Shown here in pieces: positions 53,001-60,659 of a stretch of 64,000 nucleotides of DNA. Position 1 is the first letter of the stretch, and every line of letters starts with the position of its first letter. This stretch comes from Tritonibacter scottomollicae. Its GTDB lineage: Bacteria; Pseudomonadota; Alphaproteobacteria; Rhodobacterales; Rhodobacteraceae. The translations under genes were made by a program, and so were the position numbers. Below the pieces are notes generated by a model. The model had not been told where the DNA came from and ran no database searches. It saw only the letters and a program-made list of their open reading frames with translations. The stretch spans positions 115,681-179,680 of the forward strand of contig NZ_PVUF01000008.1 in assembly GCF_003003215.1 (NCBI RefSeq), read 5' to 3'.

Positions 53001-53900
53001 GTGGCTGACACCGCACATAATAATGATTCCGGCCTCACGTCGAAGGACGCGCAGGGCGTTTCCACGGGCGAGGTCTATGATCGTCGCACTCTGACTTACG
53101 CCAATTCCTTTGACGACCGCTGGACCTCGCTGGCGATCCGTACCCTGGAGTGGTTGACGGGCAAGCTTACCATTTTGCGCATGGTCTCGAAGTTCGAGAA
53201 GCGCAATGCCGACTATCGCGGCAACAAGTTCTGGCGCGGCGCTCTCGACGTCATGGGCATCGAGCTGCAGACTCCAGACGAGCAGATCAACAATATTCCC
53301 GAAGACGGCCCGGTGGTTGTGGTGGCAAACCATCCGCACGGTATGGTCGACGGCATGATCTTTGCCGATCTGATCGGGCGGCGGCGGCTCGATTACCGTA
53401 TCCTGACCCGCTCGGTGCTGACCGGACTGGACGAGGCGGCCACGTCTTTCATGATCCCGGTTCCGTTCCCGCACGACCCGGATGCGCAGCGCAAGATGGT
53501 TGAGATGCGCGCCAAGGCAATGGCGCATCTGAAAGAAGGCGGTGTGGTCGCGCTGTTCCCGTCCGGCGTTGTGATGTCGTCCGAAAGCTGGTTTGGCCCT
53601 CCGGTCGAGCAGGAGTGGAACGTCTTCACCGCGCAGCTCATTCGCCGTTCCGGCGCCAAGGTCGTGCCGATGTTCTTCCCGGGCCGGAATTCCCGCGCCT
53701 ATCAGATTGCCTGCAGGATCTCACCGACCTTGCGGCAGGGGTTGCTGCTGCATGAAATCGTTCGATCATGCAATAAACCTCAGGCCCCTGTGGTGGGCGA
53801 GGCGCTGACGGAAGAGCAGATGGAGCGGCTGCACAGCGATCCACGCGGCTTCATGGCCTGGCTGCGCGAACACACGCTCAATCTTGGAAAGAAGGGCTGA
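53001..53900 (+). CDS. Lysophospholipid acyltransferase family protein
   Basis: About 299 residues. The PlsC motif I is VVVVANHPHGMVDG (NH-x4-D), motif III is ALFPSGVVMSS (Ser in place of the usual Glu), and the block VPMFFPGRNSRAY is shared with PlsC-type acyltransferases. It should transfer an acyl chain to a lysophospholipid or similar acceptor at the inner membrane. The start is GTG at 53001, with AGG five bases upstream; the frame is open further back but overlaps HPr. It follows the HPr gene by 37 bases and may share its transcript. Confidence 0.88.
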   Translation: MADTAHNNDSGLTSKDAQGVSTGEVYDRRTLTYANSFDDRWTSLAIRTLEWLTGKLTILRMVSKFEKRNADYRGNKFWRGALDVMGIELQTPDEQINNIPEDGPVVVVANHPHGMVDGMIFADLIGRRRLDYRILTRSVLTGLDEAATSFMIPVPFPHDPDAQRKMVEMRAKAMAHLKEGGVVALFPSGVVMSSESWFGPPVEQEWNVFTAQLIRRSGAKVVPMFFPGRNSRAYQIACRISPTLRQGLLLHEIVRSCNKPQAPVVGEALTEEQMERLHSDPRGFMAWLREHTLNLGKKG

Positions 53901-54009
53901 GAGGTCTTATGTCCTGGCGGCCTGTTTTCCGGTCGCCAAGACAACAGCTTTGCGCCTGCATCATCGCCTGCGTCCTGACGGCAGGCGATGACGACGCGAC
54001 TTGGATCGC

Positions 54010-54885
54010 TTAGCGCGTGGGGACCGGGGTCTCACCGCGGTAGTCGTAAAAGCCACGCTGGGTCTTACGACCAAGCCAGCCAGCCTCGACGTATTTGGTG
54101 AGCAGCGGGCAGGGACGGTATTTCGTATCCGCCAGCCCATCGTGCAGCACGTTCATGATCGCAAGGCAGGTGTCGAGGCCGATGAAGTCCGCCAGCTCCA
54201 GCGGTCCCATCGGATGGTTGGCGCCCAGCTTCATCGATTCGTCGATCGAACGTACCGAGCCAACCCCCTCGTAGAGCGTGTAGACCGCCTCGTTGATCAT
54301 CGGCATCAGGATGCGGTTGACGATGAACGCCGGGAAGTCCTCGGCGCTGGCGGCGGTCTTGCCGAGCTTTTCCACCACGGCCTGGCAGGTCTTGAACGTG
54401 TCTTCATCGGTGGCGATGCCGCGAATGAGTTCGACCAGCTGCATCACCGGCACCGGGTTCATGAAGTGGAACCCCATGAAGCGCTCCGGTCGGTCGGTGC
54501 GACTGGCCAGGCGGGTGATGGAAATCGACGACGTATTGGAGGTGAGAATCGTATGCGGCAGGAGATGCGGCAGCAGGTCTTCGAAAATTGCCTGCTTTAC
54601 GGTCTCACGTTCGGTTGCGGCCTCGATGACCAGATCGGTCTTGCCAATGTCGGCCAGCACCAGCGTGGTTGAAATCCGCTCCATTGAGGCGGCCACTTCC
54701 TCGTCCGAGATCTTGCCGCGCCCGGCCTGACGGGCAAGGTTCTTCTGGATCAGAGACAGGCCGCTGTCGAGCGCTTGTTGGCTTATGTCATTGAGAACAA
54801 CATGAAATCCGGACAATGCCATGACATGGGCGATGCCATTTCCCATCTGACCTGCCCCGATAATCCCGACTGTTTTCACATCCAT
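54010..54885 (-). CDS. hbd: 3-hydroxybutyryl-CoA dehydrogenase
   Basis: 291 residues. The NAD-binding site is VGIIGAGQMGNGIAHVMALSG (shortened here, about 5-24); the catalytic His/Glu pair lies in HFMNPVPVMQLVELIRG; the C-terminal domain begins NRILMPMINEAVYTLYEGVG. It interconverts acetoacetyl-CoA and (S)-3-hydroxybutyryl-CoA, in beta-oxidation or crotonyl-CoA formation for the ethylmalonyl-CoA pathway. It lies near etfBA but is separated from them by a gene on the opposite strand. Confidence 0.94.
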   Translation of the reverse strand: MDVKTVGIIGAGQMGNGIAHVMALSGFHVVLNDISQQALDSGLSLIQKNLARQAGRGKISDEEVAASMERISTTLVLADIGKTDLVIEAATERETVKQAIFEDLLPHLLPHTILTSNTSSISITRLASRTDRPERFMGFHFMNPVPVMQLVELIRGIATDEDTFKTCQAVVEKLGKTAASAEDFPAFIVNRILMPMINEAVYTLYEGVGSVRSIDESMKLGANHPMGPLELADFIGLDTCLAIMNVLHDGLADTKYRPCPLLTKYVEAGWLGRKTQRGFYDYRGETPVPTR

Positions 54886-55052
54886 GATGGTTGGCCTTTC
54901 CTTGTGCCTGCGGCGGGATACTACCGGTTTCGCAACTGCAGAAACAAGGCCGATCCGGCAAGATACATCGGGTTTTCGGCAAAATCACCATTTAGCAGTT
55001 TGGAAAGATTCTGACGCCAATATGGCTCTTGGGTGAAAAAGTGGTGGACGAA

Positions 55053-55877
55053 ATGAGCTATGAACTCAAAAGCGCCGACGCGCTTGTGAGCGAAATATGC
55101 AGCTACGGAGAGTCACGGCTGCATGTCAGGGGGCCCGCGCGGGATTTGCGCGATCCCTATCTCAGTTTCCTAGGTGGGACTGAGGTGTTTGGCCGGTTTG
55201 TGGAACGACCGTTTCCGCAGGGTGTAGAAGGGCAGGTGGGACTGGCCTGTGTCAACCTGGGGTCGATAAATGCTGGTGTCGATGCCTTCGTGTATGATGA
55301 CAGCCTGATGGAGGTCGCTGCCGGGGGGCAGTTGACGATCCTGCAGGTGATGGGGGCACAGAACCTTACAAACAGTTTCTACAAGGTGCATCCGCGCCGG
55401 AATGACCGTTTTCTGCGCCCCTATGATGCGTTGGTGCATTTGTTTCCCGAAATCGACTTTACCGACTACCATTTCAACAAACACATGCTGACATCGCTGA
55501 AGGCCGTGTCCTCGGAGCGCTTCGAGCGGGTCTGTGCGGAGCTGCAGGAAACCTGGCTCATGCGCATGGGGCGGTTGATCGAGGGGCTGCAGGGGCGTGT
55601 GGTGTTGCTGTGGCTGCGCTACGACATGGGAACCGCCGAGACCCTGGGGCCGTCGCCGAGCCTCGTGGAGCGCTCCATGGTGGACGTGCTGCGGCCCAGC
55701 GTTGATGGTGTGATCGAGTTGGAGGTCGCAACTGCCGCGCAGGCGCAGGATGTTCCGGGTATGATTTTTGGCCCGATGGATCTGCCGGCGGCACGGCTGA
55801 TGCTGGGGCCGAAAGAGCATGATCGCATTTCGGATGCGGTGGCATCACATCTGTTGAGTTTGTTGGCCGCGGCATGA
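55053..55877 (+). CDS. DUF6473-like protein of unknown function
   Basis: About 274 residues, soluble, no signal peptide. The N-terminal region includes RLHVRGPARDLRDPYLSFLG and GGTEVFGRFVERPFP, then LGSINAGVDAFVYDD and GAQNLTNSFYKVHPRRNDRF. The layout fits the Rhodobacteraceae family I know as DUF6473, where the conserved FLGGTE and N-Y-K-V-H-P-R-R-N-D-R segments are typical. I recall the family only loosely. ATG 55053 (MSYELKSAD) is chosen over a TTG at 55029. It is divergent from hbd, whose start is 167 bases away. Confidence 0.75.
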   Translation: MSYELKSADALVSEICSYGESRLHVRGPARDLRDPYLSFLGGTEVFGRFVERPFPQGVEGQVGLACVNLGSINAGVDAFVYDDSLMEVAAGGQLTILQVMGAQNLTNSFYKVHPRRNDRFLRPYDALVHLFPEIDFTDYHFNKHMLTSLKAVSSERFERVCAELQETWLMRMGRLIEGLQGRVVLLWLRYDMGTAETLGPSPSLVERSMVDVLRPSVDGVIELEVATAAQAQDVPGMIFGPMDLPAARLMLGPKEHDRISDAVASHLLSLLAAA

Positions 55878-55948
55878 CCCCGCAAATGCGGTCTTTATCT
55901 GCCGCATCTGTCGGAGCGCGCATCGGGGTTTCAGTCGGGGTCGGAAAG

Positions 55949-55978
55949 TAAAAGAGCCCGCGCAGTGCACGGGCTCTT
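55949..55978 (-). terminator. Terminator of the etfBA operon
   Basis: AAGAGCCCG (55952-55960) pairs with CGGGCTCTT (55970-55978), with an inner GCA/TGC pairing in the loop. On the minus strand it is followed by a T-rich CTTTTACTTT tail, 27 bases after the etfA stop. Confidence 0.75.
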
Positions 55979-56005
55979 CGGGTGTTTGGGACCTTTCAGG
56001 ACCGG

Positions 56006-56935
56006 TTAGCCGAGCTTCTCGGTCAGTTCTGGGACTGCAGCGAAAAGGTCTGCGACCAGACCAAAGTCGGCAACCTGGAAGATCGGCGCTTCTTCGTCCT
56101 TGTTGATCGCAACGATCACTTTGGAGTCCTTCATGCCCGCGAGGTGCTGGATCGCGCCGGAGATCCCCACAGCGATATAGAGCTCCGGTGCAACCACTTT
56201 GCCGGTCTGACCCACCTGCCAGTCGTTCGGTGCAAAGCCCGAATCGACCGCCGCGCGGGATGCGCCAACAGCGGCGCCCAGCTTGTCGGCCAGTGCTTCG
56301 ATGATCTTGAAGTCTTCCTCGGAGCCAACGCCGCGTCCACCGGACACAACCACACCTGCGGAGGTCAGTTCCGGGCGGTCGCTCTCGGCGACCTTGTCCT
56401 CGACCCAGGACGACAGGCCCGGGTTGTCGGCGGCGGAGACGCTGTCCACGGAGGCAGAGCCGCCTTCGGCTGCGGCGTCAAAAGTGGAAGTCCGGAAGGA
56501 GATCACTTTCTTCGCATCGGAAGACTTCACCACCTGGATCGCGTTGCCAGCATAGATCGGGCGCTCGAAGGTGTCGGCGTCCACCACCGCGGTCACGTCA
56601 GAGATCACCATCACGTCGAGCAGAGCCGCCACGCGGGGCAGGATGTTCTTGGCGTCGGTGGTCGCGGGCGCAACGATGTGGCTGAAGTCGGAGGCGAGGC
56701 CCGCGATCAGCGCTGCGGTTGGTTCTGCCAGGCGATGGCCGAGGCTTTCGTCTTCGGCGACCAGCACCTTGGCAACACCGTCGATCTTGGCGGCGGCGTC
56801 ACCGGCTGCGGCAGCAGAGGCGCCAGCGGCCAGAACGGTCACATCGCCCAAGGACTTGGCAGCAGATACGGCCTTGGCAGTGGCGTCATATGCCAGCTCA
56901 CCATTGGTAACTTCGGCAAGGAGAAGAACAGCCAT
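56006..56935 (-). CDS. etfA: Electron transfer flavoprotein alpha subunit
   Basis: 309 residues. N-terminal domain begins [18 protein letters not shown]; the FAD-binding C-terminal domain (about 195-305) has [55 protein letters not shown] and [15 protein letters not shown] takes electrons from acyl-CoA dehydrogenases such as Mcd and passes them to ETF:quinone oxidoreductase. It overlaps the etfB stop by one base. Confidence 0.97.
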   Translation of the reverse strand: MAVLLLAEVTNGELAYDATAKAVSAAKSLGDVTVLAAGASAAAAGDAAAKIDGVAKVLVAEDESLGHRLAEPTAALIAGLASDFSHIVAPATTDAKNILPRVAALLDVMVISDVTAVVDADTFERPIYAGNAIQVVKSSDAKKVISFRTSTFDAAAEGGSASVDSVSAADNPGLSSWVEDKVAESDRPELTSAGVVVSGGRGVGSEEDFKIIEALADKLGAAVGASRAAVDSGFAPNDWQVGQTGKVVAPELYIAVGISGAIQHLAGMKDSKVIVAINKDEEAPIFQVADFGLVADLFAAVPELTEKLG

Positions 56936-57693
56936 TACACAGCTCCCGCTTCTTTGAGTTTCGCAACCAGCTCGTCGACGGAGCCCACGATGATGCCAGC
57001 GGAGCGGGCCTCGGGTTCCTTGGTCTCCACCACGGTCAGGCGCGGGGTGACATCGACGCCGTAGTCAGTAGCGGTTTTCTCGTCGAGCGGCTTTTTCTTT
57101 GCCTTCATGATGTTCGGCAAGGACGCATACCGCGGCTCGTTGAGACGCAGATCGACGGTCACGATGGTCGGCATCTTGACGGAGATGGTCTGCAGACCGC
57201 CGTCCACCTCACGGGTGACCTTGGCGTTGTCGCCGTCGATGTCCACCTCAGAGGCGAAGGTCGCCTGGCTCCAGCCCAGAAGCGCGGAGAGCATCTGGCC
57301 GGTGGCGTTCATGTCGTTGTCGATCGCCTGCTTGCCCGCAAGAACCAGCCCGGGCTGTTCTTCTTCGACAACCTTGGCGAGGATCTTGGCAACCGCGAGC
57401 GGCTCGATGTCCTGATGCACATCGTCGGCAGCAACCACCAGGATGGCGCGGTCGGCACCCATGGCCAGGGCAGTGCGCAGGGTTTCCTGAGACTGCTTGA
57501 CGCCGATGGAGACTGCGATGACCTCATCCGCCTTGCCGGCTTCCTTGAGGCGGATCGCCTCTTCGACGGCAATCTCGTCGAAGGGGTTCATCGACATCTT
57601 GACGTTGGCGAGATCGACACCGCTTCCGTCCGCTTTGACGCGGACTTTCACGTTATAATCAATCACGCGTTTGACAGGCACGAGTACCTTCAT
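56935..57693 (-). CDS. etfB: Electron transfer flavoprotein beta subunit
   Basis: 252 residues. [36 protein letters not shown], the ETF beta signature [20 protein letters not shown] (about 122-141) and the recognition-loop KKKPLD are visible. It pairs with EtfA, binds AMP and contacts the dehydrogenases. GAAGGAGAAA-like sequence precedes the ATG on the minus strand. It is the first gene of etfBA, with a separate promoter region after the adenosyltransferase terminator. Confidence 0.97.
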   Translation of the reverse strand: MKVLVPVKRVIDYNVKVRVKADGSGVDLANVKMSMNPFDEIAVEEAIRLKEAGKADEVIAVSIGVKQSQETLRTALAMGADRAILVVAADDVHQDIEPLAVAKILAKVVEEEQPGLVLAGKQAIDNDMNATGQMLSALLGWSQATFASEVDIDGDNAKVTREVDGGLQTISVKMPTIVTVDLRLNEPRYASLPNIMKAKKKPLDEKTATDYGVDVTPRLTVVETKEPEARSAGIIVGSVDELVAKLKEAGAV

Positions 57694-57884
57694 AGTGCGT
57701 TTCTCCTTAACAATCGGGATCCGCTCACACGGGCCCCATGAGTGCTCTCGGAGTGTTGATATCGACTAGAGGGCCACGACAACAGGGTAAAATCGTCACG
57801 TTGTGGGTCGCGGACGTCGCGTTTGCAGAAAGAGTTGCGAATTTCGTTGCGGAATTTTCGGAATAAAATCCGCGCATGAGGCGC

Positions 57885-57916
57885 AAAAAAAGACCCCCGC
57901 GCCAACTGGCACGGGG
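57885..57916 (-). terminator. Intrinsic terminator after the adenosyltransferase gene
   Basis: On the minus strand CCCCG-T-GCC, loop AGTT, GGC-G-CGGGG (one mismatch) is followed by GTC and seven T. It begins 53 bases after the adenosyltransferase stop and precedes etfB. Confidence 0.8.
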
Positions 57917-57968
57917 ATGTTTGCGGTAGCAGTGTCGAATCGGTTCTACGCTGACGCACTGTGTCGGC

Positions 57969-58541
57969 TCAGCGGTTGGCGCCCGGAACCCAGAGCACAT
58001 CTTTTTCACCGTTTTCATTGGCAATGCGGGAGGCGACGAAAAACCAGTCTGAAAGCCGGTTCAGATAGATCAATACCGCCTCATTCACATCCTCCAGCGT
58101 TGCCAGTTCGGTTGTCAGACGCTCGGCCCGGCGGGCGACCGTGCGGCACACATGCAGATGCGCGGACAATGCGCTGCCACCCGGCAACACAAAGCTGCGC
58201 AAGGGCGTGAGCAATGTGTTCATCTCGTCGATCTCGGCTTCGAGCCGATCCACTTGAGCCTGCGCCAGGCGAAGGGGCGGATACTCTGCCTCCGCGTCCA
58301 AATGCATGTCAGGCCGGCACAGGTCTGCGCCCAGGTCGAAGAGGTCGTTCTGGATGCGCGCCAGACTGGCGTCGAGTTCGGCCTCGGCTGTCAGCCGCGC
58401 GACACCGACTTGAGCGTTCAACTCGTCCGATGTGCCATAGGCGGTGACGCGGGCGGAGTGCTTTGCAACACGGCTGCCATTGCCAAGCGCAGTGTCGCCC
58501 TTGTCCCCGGTGCGGGTGTAGATCTTGCTCAGAACCACCAT
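57969..58541 (-). CDS. pduO: PduO-type ATP:cob(I)alamin adenosyltransferase
   Basis: 190 residues. The ATP-binding N-terminus KIYTRTGDKGDTALGNGSRV, AYGTSDELNAQVG, and the helical core FVLPGGSALSAHLHVCRTV and RRAERLTTEL with YLNRLSDWFFVASRIAN are diagnostic of the PduO type. It makes coenzyme B12, needed by methylmalonyl- and ethylmalonyl-CoA mutases. It lies three bases after a small membrane gene on the same strand and ends in a clear terminator. Confidence 0.95.
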   Translation of the reverse strand: MVVLSKIYTRTGDKGDTALGNGSRVAKHSARVTAYGTSDELNAQVGVARLTAEAELDASLARIQNDLFDLGADLCRPDMHLDAEAEYPPLRLAQAQVDRLEAEIDEMNTLLTPLRSFVLPGGSALSAHLHVCRTVARRAERLTTELATLEDVNEAVLIYLNRLSDWFFVASRIANENGEKDVLWVPGANR

Positions 58542-58543
58542 GC

Positions 58544-58747
58544 TCAGTTTCCTCCGCTGGTAAAGAAGACAAAGGCCAGCAGCAGAACCACAGCCAGAAA
58601 TTGAAAGAAGATCCGCAGCTGCATCATCTTGTTGCCATTCTTGCGATTGAATTCGCCGCCAGCGCCGAAGCCGCCGATGCCGATCGCCAACACGACGACC
58701 ACAGCCGCCATTGCCAGGATGCCCAAGATGTAGAGTGAAGAGCCCAT
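58544..58747 (-). CDS. Twin transmembrane (HIG1-like) small protein
   Basis: 67 residues with two membrane helices (LYILGILAMAAVVVVLAIGI and IFFQFLAVVLLLAFVFFTSG) joined by a short basic loop with FNRKNGNKMMQLRIFFQF. The loop, with the NKMMQLRI pattern, is typical of HIG1-domain twin-transmembrane proteins of alphaproteobacteria. Role unknown. It is three bases before the adenosyltransferase gene and co-transcribed with it. Confidence 0.85.
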   Translation of the reverse strand: MGSSLYILGILAMAAVVVVLAIGIGGFGAGGEFNRKNGNKMMQLRIFFQFLAVVLLLAFVFFTSGGN

Positions 58748-58822
58748 GGTCTGTCTGGTCCTTTATTGTCCTGAAGCACGCCGTGTGCGGCGTGTGCTGC
58801 GGCCCATCGGGCCCTGGTGGGA

Positions 58823-59653
58823 CTATCTATAGCGCAGAAGAATGCGGTCAATCGCCCGTGTTGAGAGTATTCGCCGCAGCGTGCCAGCGATATAGGTCGG
58901 GGTGGTGACATAGTAACGCGGGCGGGGCCGAGCGGCCTCCAGTGCGTGGGCGAGTTTCTTCGAGACTGCCAAAGGTGGCAGCTCAAAGCTATCCGGGCCG
59001 CGCGATTCGTATAGGCGTTTCAATAAAGATTGCTCGTAGCGGTCGCGGATCGGAGAGGTCTTCCAGTCGATGTGTTTTTCAAAGTGCGGGATCGAATTTT
59101 CCCGGATTTTTGAGGTGACCGGGCCGGGCTCGATCAGCATCACGTGAATGCCGGTGCCGGACAACTCCAGCCGCAGCGTGTCGGTCAGACCTTCGATGGC
59201 GAATTTCGTGGCCGCGTAGGCGCCGCGCCAAGGGTAGGTCACCAATCCCAACACCGAAGAGTTCTGCACGATCCGGCCGTGGCCTTGCGCCCGCATCACC
59301 GGAATCACCTGCCGTGTCAGCTCGTGCCAGCCAAACACATTGGTTTCAAAAATCTCTCGCAACCCGTCGGTTGGTAGATCTTCGACTGCACCCGGCAGCC
59401 CATGCGCGCCATTGTTGAACAGCGCGTCCAAGGTGCCGCCGGTGGCGTCGAGCACCTCTGCGAGCCCACTGCGGATGGTTTTGGGGTCGGTATAATCGAT
59501 GCGAGGACTGTCGAACCCTTCGGCGCGCAAGCGGTCACAATCGCTTTTGGTGCGACAGGAGGCAAAGACAAGCCAGCCACGGGCGCGCATGTCATGAGCC
59601 GCAGCATGGCCGATGCCGGAAGAGCAGCCGGTGATCAAAAGTGTCTTGGTCAT
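58823..59653 (-). CDS. Short-chain dehydrogenase/reductase
   Basis: 276 residues of the classical SDR type. The cofactor-binding TGCSSGIGHAAAHDM (about 8-22), an NNG-type motif (LFNNGAHG), the catalytic Ser in VQNSSVLGL, and YxxxK in AYAATKFAIEG are present. The Asn-Gly-Ala variant is usual. The C-terminal extension with RPRPRYYVTTPTYIAGTLRR suggests a membrane-surface association. Substrate unknown; NAD(P) preference is not certain. It precedes the twin-transmembrane gene by 75 bases. Confidence 0.92.
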   Translation of the reverse strand: MTKTLLITGCSSGIGHAAAHDMRARGWLVFASCRTKSDCDRLRAEGFDSPRIDYTDPKTIRSGLAEVLDATGGTLDALFNNGAHGLPGAVEDLPTDGLREIFETNVFGWHELTRQVIPVMRAQGHGRIVQNSSVLGLVTYPWRGAYAATKFAIEGLTDTLRLELSGTGIHVMLIEPGPVTSKIRENSIPHFEKHIDWKTSPIRDRYEQSLLKRLYESRGPDSFELPPLAVSKKLAHALEAARPRPRYYVTTPTYIAGTLRRILSTRAIDRILLRYR

Positions 59654-59684
59654 AAAAGGTCCCCGGAATGTGTCCGGGGCCGAG

Positions 59685-60350
59685 TTATGACGCTTTCGCG
59701 CTCAGCAGGGAAGCAGCAATCCAGCCGACCTGACCCGTCTTTGGGTTTTCGAGCAGCGACCAGCCGGACGGGTCCTCATTGAGGACACGTACTTTGTCGC
59801 CGGCAAGCAGCTGGACCAGCACCGGAAAGCGGGTGCCGGGACCGAGACGGACATTGGCGCGGGAGGCGCGTATTCTGCGCATGTCACCGATGGGTTCCGG
59901 TGCGGCGACCGTTGCAATCGGGGTCGGGGCGGTTGCGGCTGTGGTGATGGTGCTTAGCCCACCTTCGATGGACCCGATGCGCAGGCCGGTTGCAGGCAGG
60001 TTGAGCGAGATGGGTTGCGGTACGTCCACGACGGAGGATGGCTCACGCAGCGTCACGTTGATCACGCTGGCGGCACTGCGCGCGGCTCTCTCCGGTGCGG
60101 GAGCAGCCTGATCGTTCGAGGCGGTCCTGACCGCGGATCGCTCCGGCGCGGAATAGGGGGTGAGAACCGGCGTCGCCAACTGCGTTTCTGCCGGGCGGCT
60201 GATGATGCGGTTGCGCGTGCTGCTGTCGGTGGCCTGCTGGATTTGCGTGTCAGTCGTCGGATGCGCAGGAGGTGTGAAATCCGCGCCGCCGCTGAGTTCG
60301 TAGAAGGCCAGGGCCAGGCCCGCAAATGAAACCATCAAAAACCGCGACAT
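59685..60350 (-). CDS. Exported SH3-domain protein
   Basis: 221 residues. A short N-terminal hydrophobic anchor or signal (RFLMVSFAGLALAFYEL) is followed by a low-complexity Ala/Pro/Thr-rich linker of about 120 residues and a C-terminal bacterial SH3 (SH3_3) domain at about 155-220: SRANVRLGPGTRFPVLVQL and GDKVRVLNEDPSGWSLLEN with TGQVGWIAASLL. Such proteins probably bind the cell wall. Co-directional with the SDR gene. Confidence 0.86.
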   Translation of the reverse strand: MSRFLMVSFAGLALAFYELSGGADFTPPAHPTTDTQIQQATDSSTRNRIISRPAETQLATPVLTPYSAPERSAVRTASNDQAAPAPERAARSAASVINVTLREPSSVVDVPQPISLNLPATGLRIGSIEGGLSTITTAATAPTPIATVAAPEPIGDMRRIRASRANVRLGPGTRFPVLVQLLAGDKVRVLNEDPSGWSLLENPKTGQVGWIAASLLSAKAS

Positions 60351-60659
60351 GGCGCATACTCCCTACAACAGATCGCATTAAACAATCGGACGTTCCCGCT
60401 CCCGCTCCCGCGTGAAACGCGGCAGGCACAAAGATGTTCCAGACCAGAAATGGCAACGAGAATCGCCCCAGGTGCGATCAATACTCCACAATCTTAACAT
60501 AAAACGAGGGGGAGAGCTGCGTGTTTCCTCCCCCAACGGGCAGATTGCGACGCGAAAACTCAATTTTCACAGGGCTGTGCGGCCACGCTCCTGCTTTCAT
60601 CTGATGAAAACCAAAGATGCCTGCTTGCCGCTCGACGAGGTGGGCAGTATCAGGTTTTC
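60351..60659. other. Gene-free gap before parC
   Basis: A 309-base stretch between divergent genes. It contains a short GCTCCC tandem repeat near 60397 and AT-rich patches, and should hold promoters for both the SH3 gene and parC. An 83-residue open frame on the plus strand ends by ATGA overlap with parC but has no recognisable features. I see no terminator or strong -35/-10 pair that can be assigned. Confidence 0.4.
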
